DNA from: Lachnospiraceae bacterium
GTDB taxonomy: Bacteria; Bacillota; Clostridia; Lachnospirales; Lachnospiraceae
Direction: 5' to 3'
Assembly (NCBI GenBank): GCA_017938315.1
Contig: JAGBBV010000032.1
Location: 48,397-112,396 of the forward strand
DNA length: 64,000 nt
Under the pieces are notes generated by a model. It saw only the letters and a program-made list of their open reading frames with translations, made no database searches and was not told the origin of the DNA. Position numbers and translations under genes: made by a program. Positions 16,442 through 24,305 of the stretch are shown here, in pieces (the first letter of the stretch is position 1; every line of letters starts with the position of its first letter).

Positions 16442-17317
16442 ATGACACAAAATGTAACTACGAAACTAGAAAAACTCAATTTAACAGACAGGTTTTTGTT
16501 TGATGAAACGATGGAGGATATGGAAGCCTATGAGGCAACTGTTAATATTTTGCTTGAGAATGAAATAGAACTTCTCGATCGACCGGAGACGGAAAAAGAA
16601 TTTAGAGTTTCGCCGGAACTTAGAACCATTCGCTTGGATGTTATTAGTATGGATAAAGAAAAGACGCTTTATTATACAGAAATGCAGAATAGGAACACCG
16701 GTAATTTGTTAAAAAGAAGCCGCTATTATCAGGCACATTTAGATGTTTCATTACTAGAACCCGGATGCACGGACTTTAATGAATTGAATGATAGCTTTTT
16801 GATTATGATTGCACCCTTTGATTTGTTTGGAAAAGGTCTATATCGATATACCTTTGAAGGGAGATGCAGAGAGTGCCCGGAACTAAAACTTGGAGATGGG
16901 GCTGTCAAAGTATTTATTAATACCAGAGGTACAAACAAAGAAATGTTTTCTGAGGAATTTTTGGAATTCATGGAATATCTTAACCAGACAAATGATGATA
17001 TGGCAAGGCAGAGTAAAAGCCAGAGAATCAGGCGGATTCATGAAAGGGTAAAAAAGGTAAAAACTTCGGAGAAGATAGGGGTGAAGTATATGCAGTTATG
17101 GGAAGAGATGGCTCTGGCAAGAAAGGAAGGCGAAAGAAATAAACTGATAGCATTAGTATGCAAAAAACTTCGTAAGGGGCTGTCCGTAATGCAGATAGCG
17201 GAAATGTTGGAGGAAGACTTATCTGTTGTTCAAGATATATATGAAGTAGCGCTGTCCTATGCACCTAATTATGAGGAAGAAGAAGTGTTGATAGCGTGGA
17301 TAGAGCATCATGAGTAA
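16442..17317 (+). CDS. Rpn family / PD-(D/E)XK nuclease-family protein
   Basis: 291 residues. The N-terminal half matches the PD-(D/E)XK transposase-like fold of the Rpn/YhgA family: RTIRLDVISMDKEKTLYYTEMQN holds the Asp...Glu-x-Gln core (LDV and TEMQ), and YYQAHLDVSLL follows. Proteins of this family are DNA endonucleases that promote recombination or act in phage defence. The C-terminal half is helical and charged, with repeated Glu/Lys heptads and a degenerate helix-turn-helix-like SVMQIAEMLEEDLSVVQDI. The start is ATG 16442 behind AAAGGAGGA. No transposon ends or target duplications were noticed, so it appears to be a resident gene. Confidence 0.85.
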   Translation: MTQNVTTKLEKLNLTDRFLFDETMEDMEAYEATVNILLENEIELLDRPETEKEFRVSPELRTIRLDVISMDKEKTLYYTEMQNRNTGNLLKRSRYYQAHLDVSLLEPGCTDFNELNDSFLIMIAPFDLFGKGLYRYTFEGRCRECPELKLGDGAVKVFINTRGTNKEMFSEEFLEFMEYLNQTNDDMARQSKSQRIRRIHERVKKVKTSEKIGVKYMQLWEEMALARKEGERNKLIALVCKKLRKGLSVMQIAEMLEEDLSVVQDIYEVALSYAPNYEEEEVLIAWIEHHE

Positions 17318-17335
17318 AGAACTTTGTATTGAGAA

Positions 17336-17364
17336 TTGCAAACTGAACTGTTTTATCTTATAAT
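17336..17364 (+). promoter_or_regulatory. Promoter of the aconitase-family hydratase gene
   Basis: TTGCAA (17336-17341), 17-bp spacer, TATAAT (17359-17364). GTTTTATCT (17350-17358) and AGATAAAAC near 17397-17405 form an inverted repeat spanning the start site. Confidence 0.75.
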
Positions 17365-17433
17365 GTAACAGGTTAGTAACAAAGAGATATAAGCAGAGAT
17401 AAAACATTTAGATAAATTTAGGAGGAGTATCTC

Positions 17434-19725
17434 ATGATTTCATTATCAAACAGTGGAGCTTACCTGCTTAAAGGTACAGAACTTGTCTTTGACGACGGAC
17501 AGGCAAGTGTTGCGCTAAAGAGTAAAACAGGTAAGGACATTACCAAGGAAGAAGCAAAGAAAGGTACCATTGCCTACGGTATTTTAGAATCCCACAATAC
17601 TTCCGGCAATATGGACAAACTAAAAATTAAATTTGACAAATTGACTTCCCACGATATTACTTTCGTAGGTATTATCCAGACAGCCCGCGCATCAGGACTT
17701 GAGAAGTTCCCGGTGCCTTACGTGCTTACCAACTGTCACAACTCTCTTTGTGCAGTAGGCGGAACCATCAATGAAGATGACCACATGTTTGGTCTTACCT
17801 GTGCCAAGAAATATGGCGGTGTTTATGTACCTCCTCATCAGGCAGTTATCCACCAATTTGCAAGAGAAATGCTTGCCGGTGGCGGTAAGATGATTCTTGG
17901 TTCCGATTCCCACACCCGTTATGGTGCCCTTGGTACCATGGCAATGGGCGAAGGAGGACCTGAACTTGTAAAACAGCTATTAAATCAGACTTATGATATC
18001 AATATGCCCGGCGTGGTAGGCGTGTACTTAACAGGAGAGCCTATGAAGGGCGTTGGCCCTCAGGATGTGGCACTTGCGATTATTGGTGCAGTGTTTGCTA
18101 ACGGATATGTAAAGAATAAGGTAATGGAATTTGTAGGTCCCGGTGTTGAGTCTTTAAGTGCTGACTTCAGAATTGGTGTGGATGTTATGACCACAGAAAC
18201 CACCTGCTTATCTTCTATCTGGCAGACAGATGATAAGATCAAAGAATTCTATGACATTCATGGAAGAAGCGGCGATTACAAAGAGCTAAATCCGGCAGAT
18301 GTGGCTTACTATGATGGCATCATCACTGTTGATTTAAGCAAAGTAAAACCTATGATTGCGATGCCCTTCCATCCCAGCAATACCTATACCATTGAAGAAT
18401 TAAATGCAAATCTTCTTGATATCCTTGATGATGTGGAAAAGAAGGCAATGGTTTCCCTTGACGGTGCCGTAGATTATTCCTTAAAGAATAAAGTGGTAAA
18501 TGGCAAGCTGATGGTTGACCAGGGAATCATCGCAGGCTGTGCCGGCGGTGGCTTTGAAAATATTTGTGCAGCGGCAGACATTATGAAAGGAAAATATATC
18601 GGTGCAGACGGATTTACCTTAAGTGTATATCCTGCTTCCATGCCGGTTTATATGGAACTGATTAAGAATGGCTGTGCAGCTACTCTTATGGAAACAGGTG
18701 CAGTGCTCAAGACCGCATTCTGCGGACCTTGCTTTGGCGCAGGGGATACACCTGCAAACAATGCCTTCAGTATCCGTCACTCCACAAGAAACTTCCCCAA
18801 CAGAGAAGGTTCTAAATTGCAGAGCGGACAGATTGCTTCTGTTGCACTTATGGATGCCCGTTCCATTGCAGCTACAGCGGCAAACAAAGGCGTGCTTACC
18901 CCCGCAACTGATTTCGATGGCAGCTTAGGTGAATATAAATATTTCTTTGATTCCAAGATTTATGAAAACAGAGTATTTGATTCTAAAGGTGTGGCAGATC
19001 CTACAGTAGAAATCCAGTTTGGTCCCAACATCAAGGACTGGCCGGCAATGACAGAGCTTCCTGAGAATTTAGTGCTTCGTGTGGTATCTGAAATTCATGA
19101 CCCTGTTACTACGACAGATGAACTCATTCCCTCCGGAGAAACCTCTTCTTACCGTTCCAATCCCTTGGGACTTGCAGAGTTTACCTTGTCCAGAAAGGAT
19201 CCTGCTTATGTAGGCCGTGCGAAAGATATTCAGGTAGCGCAGAAAGCGGTGATGGAAGGAAGATGTCCTATCGAAGAAAAACCGGAACTTGCGGCGGTAA
19301 TGGAAGTTATTAATAAAGACTATCCTGAAGTAGGAAAGGGAAATGTAGGCTTCGGCTCTACTATCTTTGCAGTAAAACCCGGTGATGGCTCTGCAAGAGA
19401 ACAGGCAGCATCCTGTCAGAAGGTACTTGGCGGCTGGGCAAATATTGCCAATGAGTATGCTACCAAGAGATACCGTTCTAACCTGATTAACTGGGGTATG
19501 CTTCCTTTCTTAATTGAAGAGGGTGAGCTTCCATTTAAGAACCTTGATTACCTGTTCTTCCCCGGCATCAGAAAAGCCGTAGAAGAAAAAGCGGAAGAGA
19601 TCAAGGGATATCAGGTAGGAGATTCTTCCTTGAAAGAATTTACCGTAAAACTCGGTGAACTTACCAATGAAGAACGCCAGATTATTTTGGACGGCTGTTT
19701 GATTAATTTTAACCGTGTAAAATAA
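17434..19725 (+). CDS. Aconitase-family hydratase (YbhJ-like)
   Basis: 763-residue [4Fe-4S] hydro-lyase of the aconitase superfamily. Substrate-site motif [14 protein letters not shown]. Cluster cysteines are expected in [10 protein letters not shown] and [10 protein letters not shown]. The C-terminal swivel domain carries [16 protein letters not shown]. This wording is closer to E. coli YbhJ and to clostridial proteins called hydratase than to citrate aconitase AcnA or AcnB, so the true substrate is uncertain. No citrate synthase or isocitrate dehydrogenase is beside it. It is a single gene with its own promoter, GGAGG site and a leader inverted repeat. Confidence 0.85.
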   Translation: MISLSNSGAYLLKGTELVFDDGQASVALKSKTGKDITKEEAKKGTIAYGILESHNTSGNMDKLKIKFDKLTSHDITFVGIIQTARASGLEKFPVPYVLTNCHNSLCAVGGTINEDDHMFGLTCAKKYGGVYVPPHQAVIHQFAREMLAGGGKMILGSDSHTRYGALGTMAMGEGGPELVKQLLNQTYDINMPGVVGVYLTGEPMKGVGPQDVALAIIGAVFANGYVKNKVMEFVGPGVESLSADFRIGVDVMTTETTCLSSIWQTDDKIKEFYDIHGRSGDYKELNPADVAYYDGIITVDLSKVKPMIAMPFHPSNTYTIEELNANLLDILDDVEKKAMVSLDGAVDYSLKNKVVNGKLMVDQGIIAGCAGGGFENICAAADIMKGKYIGADGFTLSVYPASMPVYMELIKNGCAATLMETGAVLKTAFCGPCFGAGDTPANNAFSIRHSTRNFPNREGSKLQSGQIASVALMDARSIAATAANKGVLTPATDFDGSLGEYKYFFDSKIYENRVFDSKGVADPTVEIQFGPNIKDWPAMTELPENLVLRVVSEIHDPVTTTDELIPSGETSSYRSNPLGLAEFTLSRKDPAYVGRAKDIQVAQKAVMEGRCPIEEKPELAAVMEVINKDYPEVGKGNVGFGSTIFAVKPGDGSAREQAASCQKVLGGWANIANEYATKRYRSNLINWGMLPFLIEEGELPFKNLDYLFFPGIRKAVEEKAEEIKGYQVGDSSLKEFTVKLGELTNEERQIILDGCLINFNRVK

Positions 19726-19767
19726 TATTTTATGTAAACAACTAAAGATTTGAAAACAAAGTCCGAT

Positions 19768-19840
19768 ATACTAGGTACAGGGTGGTCATCAAGGCCGGAT
19801 GACAAAGCCCGCACTAAGAAAGTTTAGCCACGGATGGTAT
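19768..19840 (+). ncRNA. GEMM-like (c-di-GMP-I type) riboswitch candidate
   Basis: Conserved GEMM blocks occur in order: ACAGGG, a hairpin (GTCATC/GATGAC), GACAAAGCC, CTAAG...TTAGCC, and a final GGATGG. P1 would be ATACTA (19768-19773) with TGGTAT (19835-19840). Canonical GEMM-I has GCAAACC after ACAGGG and GACGCAAAGCC, so this copy is divergent, and its GAAA loop lies in the second hairpin, not the first. The P1 3' strand is shared with the following terminator, as in a ligand-ON switch. Confidence 0.5.
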
Positions 19841-19880
19841 TTACAAAAACAATGTTTTTGAAAGTACCATCCGTTTTGTT
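19830..19880 (+). terminator. Terminator in the leader of the EF-hand-like gene
   Basis: Arms ACGGATGGTA (19830-19839) and TACCATCCGT (19865-19874) with an inner AAAAACA/TGTTTTT pairing, followed by TTTGTTTT. The 5' arm overlaps the end of the upstream aptamer-like fold. It could also simply end the hydratase transcript. Confidence 0.85.
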
Positions 19881-19934
19881 TTCCCGTGCACTTAATTGAT
19901 ATCAGAGAAAGGGTTAAACAGAAAAGGAGGCTAA

Positions 19935-21077
19935 ATGCGAATTGATTCCAGTAACATAGGAATGGAATCCGAACGTAGTTACTCGGCGACAACAACCAGA
20001 GTAACCAAAATGACAATTACAAACAGCAGGCAAAAATTGGAGGATGGAACTGACAGCCTGTTTGGCAATTTATTGGGAACGGGAGAAGAAGAGACGTCCA
20101 TGTCCCGGGAAGAGATGCTAGATGCAGGTAAGGAGGAAAGCCCGGAAGATTTTCTGTCTAAGACCATAGAGGAAATGCGTGCAAAAATAAACGCATTTAG
20201 GATGGGAAAGATAGAAAATATGGATGCTGAGAAAACCGGCAGGGAGCTTAAGGAAATTAAAAAGCAATGTCTGGATTACCTCATGGAGCTCTTATTTCCG
20301 GATAAAAAAGGAAAAAACCTCTTTGATTTTGAAGAAGAGGGATTTTCAGGACAATCCACAAAAGACGCGGTGCTTTCTCTCGCAGGCGCAAATGTGAGAA
20401 CATTTACCTATAGTAATCAGTATTATTATGAGGAAACGGAAACTACCACGTTTTCGACACAGGGAACCGTGAAATGTGCGGATGGAAGGGAAATTAATTT
20501 CAATTTAAATTTGAATATGAGCCGCAGCTTTAAAGAATACTATGAGGAAAACTATGAAATGGTAGAAGTGTCCATGTGTGATCCGTTGGTGATTAATCTG
20601 AATGGCAATATTGCGGATCTTTCCGACCAGACATTCTTCTTTGATATTGACGCAGATGGTGAGAAAGATAAAATCAGCAGGCTTGCAGAAGGCAGCGGAT
20701 ACCTTGCCCTGGATAAAAACGGTGACGGAACTATTAATGACGGAAGGGAACTTTTTGGAACAACTTCCGGAGACGGCTTCGCGGACCTGGCCGGATACGA
20801 TGAGGACGGAAACGGTTTTATCGATGAAGGAGATGAGATTTTTTACAAGCTTAAAATCTGGACCATGGATGAAAACGGAAAGGAAAAACTGGTGCCTTTA
20901 GCAGCGGCAGGCGTGGGAGCCATTGGACTTCAAAATGTGTCCACTGACTTTGCACTGACAAATGAGGCAAATGAGCGGAAAGGTATGATACGCAAAACAG
21001 GATTTTTCCTTTATGAAAACGGCACAGCAGGAAGCATCCAGCATGTGGACGTCACCCGATATAATCAGGCGGGATAA
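19935..21077 (+). CDS. EF-hand-like calcium-binding repeat protein of unknown function
   Basis: 380 residues without a recognisable signal peptide. The N-terminal 150 residues are polar and helical. A beta-rich centre (FSTQGTVKCADGREINFNL) leads to LVINLNGNIADLS. The C-terminal third has three Asp-rich loops of the EF-hand type: DIDADGEKD, DKNGDGTINDG and DEDGNGFIDEG. The same block is common in bacterial proteins annotated as VCBS or hemolysin-type surface proteins. Calcium binding is inferred from the loops. The start follows AAAAGGAGG. The riboswitch-like leader suggests control by a cyclic dinucleotide, which would fit a surface or adhesion role. Confidence 0.75.
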   Translation: MRIDSSNIGMESERSYSATTTRVTKMTITNSRQKLEDGTDSLFGNLLGTGEEETSMSREEMLDAGKEESPEDFLSKTIEEMRAKINAFRMGKIENMDAEKTGRELKEIKKQCLDYLMELLFPDKKGKNLFDFEEEGFSGQSTKDAVLSLAGANVRTFTYSNQYYYEETETTTFSTQGTVKCADGREINFNLNLNMSRSFKEYYEENYEMVEVSMCDPLVINLNGNIADLSDQTFFFDIDADGEKDKISRLAEGSGYLALDKNGDGTINDGRELFGTTSGDGFADLAGYDEDGNGFIDEGDEIFYKLKIWTMDENGKEKLVPLAAAGVGAIGLQNVSTDFALTNEANERKGMIRKTGFFLYENGTAGSIQHVDVTRYNQAG

Positions 21078-21096
21078 TTTATACATAAAAAGAATG

Positions 21097-21123
21097 CACC
21101 TCTACATACAATGAGAAGAGGTG
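21097..21123 (+). promoter_or_regulatory. Hairpin sequestering the spoIID-like ribosome binding site
   Basis: CACCTCT (21097-21103) pairs perfectly with AGAGGTG (21117-21123), which is the ribosome binding site of the gene starting at 21128. Translation should be low unless the hairpin opens, for example by ribosomes arriving from upstream. Confidence 0.65.
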
Positions 21124-21127
21124 TGAT

Positions 21128-22111
21128 ATGAAAAAACTTAGAGTCTTACAAAATGTCTATCATAGAAGAACCGTACCGGGGTTTTCACTTAAAAATCTCG
21201 GTACGGTTCTTTTGGTGCTGTTTTTCCTGCCGTATATTATTGCATCTTTTTCGGGAAAAGTATTAGGAGATGATACTGCAGTAAGCACTGCTACAGAAAG
21301 TGAATTGGTTACGGGAAGTATGGTGGTAAGAAATCAGACGCTCCTTGGAACGGAGGACATCCCTCTTGAATTATATGTGGCGGACAAACTGGCACGCACC
21401 ATGGGGCAAGTTTATGAGAAGGAAGCCCTGAAGGCACAGGTAATTTTAATACGCACGAATCTCTGTAGGAGTGGGGATAAAATAATTTCAGTAAATGATT
21501 TGCTGTACGGAAAAAGTAACGTGACAAAAAAACATTATGAAGCGGTTGCAGAAACAAAAGGGATGATAATGAAGTACGAAAATAAACCTATATATGCTGC
21601 ATATTTTAAAAGCAGCAACGGTGTTACAAGAGATGCAAAGGAACTCTTTGAGGGAGATCAGTATCCATATCTTAAAAGTGTACCTTGCAGTAAGGACTAT
21701 TTGGCAGAAAATTATCACTCTGTTGTTACTTATGGGGAAGATAGATTTGAAAGGCTGTGGCAATTAATCTCCAAGGTACCTGAGGAAAGAATTTCCGGGG
21801 AACAAAAAGAAAAAACAGTGTGGGAAAACCAGATGGGGACAGTTTTGGATAATGCGGGTTATGTAATCTATTTTTGCTATAAAAATGAGTGGGCAAAAGG
21901 AGAAGAGGTCAGATATATGTATGATCTTCCCTCAGCCTCTTTTACGGTAAAAAAAGAAAAGAACAAGGTGATTTTTGATGTAAAAGGTCAAGGGCACGGA
22001 GTTGGAATGAGCTTGCACAGTGCCAATGAAATGGCCAAGGAAGGAGAGGACTTTTTTCAAATCTTAAAGTATTTTTTTGCAGATGTGACTTTTGCAAAAG
22101 TGGAAGCGTGA
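21128..22111 (+). CDS. spoIID: SpoIID/LytB-domain protein, probably lacking lytic transglycosylase activity
   Basis: 327 residues: a short cytoplasmic N-terminus, one membrane helix (about 22-42), then a SpoIID/LytB domain facing outward. Family motifs include IPLELYVADKLA, EKEALKAQ, FKSSNGVTRDA and GQGHGVGMSLHSANEMAKEG. In Bacillus SpoIID, which degrades peptidoglycan during forespore engulfment, the catalytic Glu lies in the segment AAEMP. The aligned residue here is Thr91 (LARTMG), so enzyme activity is doubtful. The adjacent SpoIIQ-like gene supports a sporulation or envelope-remodelling role. The ribosome site is in a hairpin. Confidence 0.85.
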   Translation: MKKLRVLQNVYHRRTVPGFSLKNLGTVLLVLFFLPYIIASFSGKVLGDDTAVSTATESELVTGSMVVRNQTLLGTEDIPLELYVADKLARTMGQVYEKEALKAQVILIRTNLCRSGDKIISVNDLLYGKSNVTKKHYEAVAETKGMIMKYENKPIYAAYFKSSNGVTRDAKELFEGDQYPYLKSVPCSKDYLAENYHSVVTYGEDRFERLWQLISKVPEERISGEQKEKTVWENQMGTVLDNAGYVIYFCYKNEWAKGEEVRYMYDLPSASFTVKKEKNKVIFDVKGQGHGVGMSLHSANEMAKEGEDFFQILKYFFADVTFAKVEA

Positions 22112-22192
22112 TGTATAAATCGGTAAAATGAGGGTAAAACTATCCATATAAAATCGGATGAAGCGTTGAAACAGCGTAGAAAGAGGTAAATT

Positions 22193-23047
22193 ATGAGTAA
22201 AAGAATAAGAAGAAAAACCTTCTCAAAAGAACGCATTGTCATGGTGGCTTCCTCGGTGCTGGTACTTAGTGCCCTTACTGTAACCGGTTTATGGATGGGA
22301 AGCGACGAGGATACCGATGACGGTGGATATGTAGTAGATTTAACATCAATTGAAAACAAAGAAACAGAACAAAATGTAGCGGGACAGCAAGTGCAGGTTG
22401 TGGGAGATGTCATAAGAAATACTGTGCCTTCCGATGATCTGGATTATGATCCTTATTTTCAGGAAACAAATTCTGCAAAGGTAGAAAATCCTGATGTATC
22501 TCAAAGCGAAAGCATGTCTGCGAAAGAAGAGGACCTTTTACCAAAAGCAGAAGAGTCTGTTGCAGAAGAGGCTGAGATAAAAGAGGAAGAAGATGCACCG
22601 GCATTATCTACAGCGATGCTCCCCAGCCTAAATTATGAAGAAGGTGACGCATTGGTTTGGCCGGTTGTAGGAAATGTATTAATCAATTACAGCATGGATA
22701 AAACAATTTATTTTCCTACATTGGACCAGTACAAATATAACCCGGCTATCGTCATTCAAGCAAACGAAGGGGACATGATTACAGCGGCAGCAGCAGGCAA
22801 AGTAACATCCGTATTCCAGGATGCACAAATAGGGACAGCGGTTACCATGGACATTGGAAATGGCTATGAGGTGACTTACGGACAACTTGCAAACGTGCTT
22901 GTGTCAGAAGGAAGTTATGTTTCAGCCGGAGATATGATTGCACAGGTGGCAGCACCTACCCGGTATTACAGCGTAGAAGGAACGAATGTATACTTTATGC
23001 TTACAAAAGACGGAGAACCTATCAATCCTATGTCATGTTTGAACTAA
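22193..23047 (+). CDS. spoIIQ: SpoIIQ-like degenerate LytM/M23 domain protein
   Basis: 284 residues: basic N-terminus (KRIRRKTFSKER), one membrane helix (about 15-35), a long acidic Glu-rich linker and a C-terminal LytM/M23 fold (WPVVGNVLINYSMDKTIYFPTL onward). Active M23 enzymes need HxxxD and HxH zinc ligands. Here they are replaced (YNPAIVIQ, and TNVYFML for HLHFE), so it is non-catalytic, as in Bacillus SpoIIQ, which anchors the engulfment complex with SpoIIIAH. It sits directly after the SpoIID-like gene, the arrangement found in many clostridia. Confidence 0.82.
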   Translation: MSKRIRRKTFSKERIVMVASSVLVLSALTVTGLWMGSDEDTDDGGYVVDLTSIENKETEQNVAGQQVQVVGDVIRNTVPSDDLDYDPYFQETNSAKVENPDVSQSESMSAKEEDLLPKAEESVAEEAEIKEEEDAPALSTAMLPSLNYEEGDALVWPVVGNVLINYSMDKTIYFPTLDQYKYNPAIVIQANEGDMITAAAAGKVTSVFQDAQIGTAVTMDIGNGYEVTYGQLANVLVSEGSYVSAGDMIAQVAAPTRYYSVEGTNVYFMLTKDGEPINPMSCLN

Positions 23048-23061
23048 TGGGGGAGAAATAT

Positions 23062-24264
23062 ATGCTCTATATCATTAACGGAAAAGTAGTGACGATGGAA
23101 GGCCCTGTTTGGGAAAAAGGGTATGTCTGTATAGAAGAAGGAAAAATCAAGGAGCTGGGGCCCATGGAGGAGGGAGCCCCTTTTCTCCGTGAGGAAAGCA
23201 TAAGTGCACAGGTGATTGACGCCGCAGGATGCATCGTAATGCCGGGGTTTATCGAAGCCCATTGCCATATGGGTATCACCGAGGAAAAAAAGGGAATGGA
23301 AGGAGATGACTGCAATGAATGCGTCAATCCCATCACCCCCTATCTCAGGGCAATTGACGCCATCAACCCTATGGATGCAGCCTTTGACGATGCACTTCGG
23401 GCGGGGATTACATCAGCCATGATTGGACCGGGAAGTGCCAATGTGGTGGGAGGAACATTTGCATTTGTAAAAACCCATGGAAGAAAAATAGACGACTTAA
23501 TTGTAAAAAATCCGGCTGCCATGAAAATAGCATTTGGAGAAAACCCAAAGGTAAATTACAGCGGGCAGGGAAAATCACCTTCCACCAGAATGGCTACGGC
23601 CGCCATGCTTAGAGAAGAACTCTTTAAAGCTTCTGCATATTATGAAAAGGTGAAAAAGGGAATTGCACAGGAGGACAGGGACTTTAGATATGAATGCTGG
23701 CTACCTGTGTTTAAAGGAGAGATTCCGTTAAAGGCCCATGTTCACCGGGCAGACGATATTTTTACGGCTATCAGGATAGCAAAAGAATATGGACTTTCCA
23801 TGACACTTGACCATTGCAGTGAAGGACATTTAATTGCACCGGAAGTAAAGGAAAGTGGATTTCCTGCCATTGTAGGTCCGGATCTTGCCAGCCGTAATAA
23901 AATAGAAGTACAGAATATGGCATTTAAAACAGTAGGGGTTTTAAATAAACAGGGAGTAAAAACTGCAATTACAACGGACCATCCGGTTTCCCTGATACAG
24001 TCACTTCCCATGTGCGCAGCCCTTGCGGTAAAATCCGGACTTCTTAAAGAAGAGGCACTTAAATCCATTACCATTTATCCTGCACAGATTTGCAGGGTGG
24101 ATGAAAGAGTAGGGAGCCTGAAAGCAGGAAAAGATGGCGATGTGGTTATTTTTGACGGTGATCCCCTGGAAGTATCCACTAAGGCGCTATGTACGCTGAT
24201 AGACGGGAATATTGTATATAAACACGAATCCTTTGCTTTACCTAAAGACGGAAAACGGGTATAA
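23062..24264 (+). CDS. Amidohydrolase (imidazolonepropionase-like)
   Basis: 400-residue metal-dependent hydrolase. Metal ligands are visible: HxH in EAHCHMG, His in KAHVHRADD, His in LDHCSEGH and Asp in TTDHPVS. The fold begins and ends with the small beta-sandwich typical of the superfamily (LYIINGKVVTMEG and KDGDVVIFDGDPL). ATG 23062 follows GGGGGAG; an upstream in-frame ATG at 23035 overlaps the spoIIQ end and has no ribosome site. The substrate is not evident. Relatives act on cyclic amides, ureas or dipeptides. Close spacing suggests co-transcription with spoIIQ. Confidence 0.85.
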   Translation: MLYIINGKVVTMEGPVWEKGYVCIEEGKIKELGPMEEGAPFLREESISAQVIDAAGCIVMPGFIEAHCHMGITEEKKGMEGDDCNECVNPITPYLRAIDAINPMDAAFDDALRAGITSAMIGPGSANVVGGTFAFVKTHGRKIDDLIVKNPAAMKIAFGENPKVNYSGQGKSPSTRMATAAMLREELFKASAYYEKVKKGIAQEDRDFRYECWLPVFKGEIPLKAHVHRADDIFTAIRIAKEYGLSMTLDHCSEGHLIAPEVKESGFPAIVGPDLASRNKIEVQNMAFKTVGVLNKQGVKTAITTDHPVSLIQSLPMCAALAVKSGLLKEEALKSITIYPAQICRVDERVGSLKAGKDGDVVIFDGDPLEVSTKALCTLIDGNIVYKHESFALPKDGKRV

Positions 24265-24305
24265 TATATAAGATGTCGATGTAATGAAATTCGGGAGGCA
24301 GGATT

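Noticed and set aside
16227-16445. A 72-residue hydrophobic plus-strand frame before the Rpn-type gene
   Set aside because: No ribosome site, and it covers palindromes and the Shine-Dalgarno sequence of the next gene, so it is better explained as a leader.
16442-17317. Rpn-type gene as part of an insertion sequence
   Set aside because: No terminal inverted repeats or target duplications were seen around it, and members of this family are often resident genes.
19778-19790. AGGGTGGTC resembling the T-box antiterminator sequence
   Set aside because: There is no stem I or specifier loop. The upstream sequence is the end of the hydratase gene, and the downstream gene is not an amino-acid gene.
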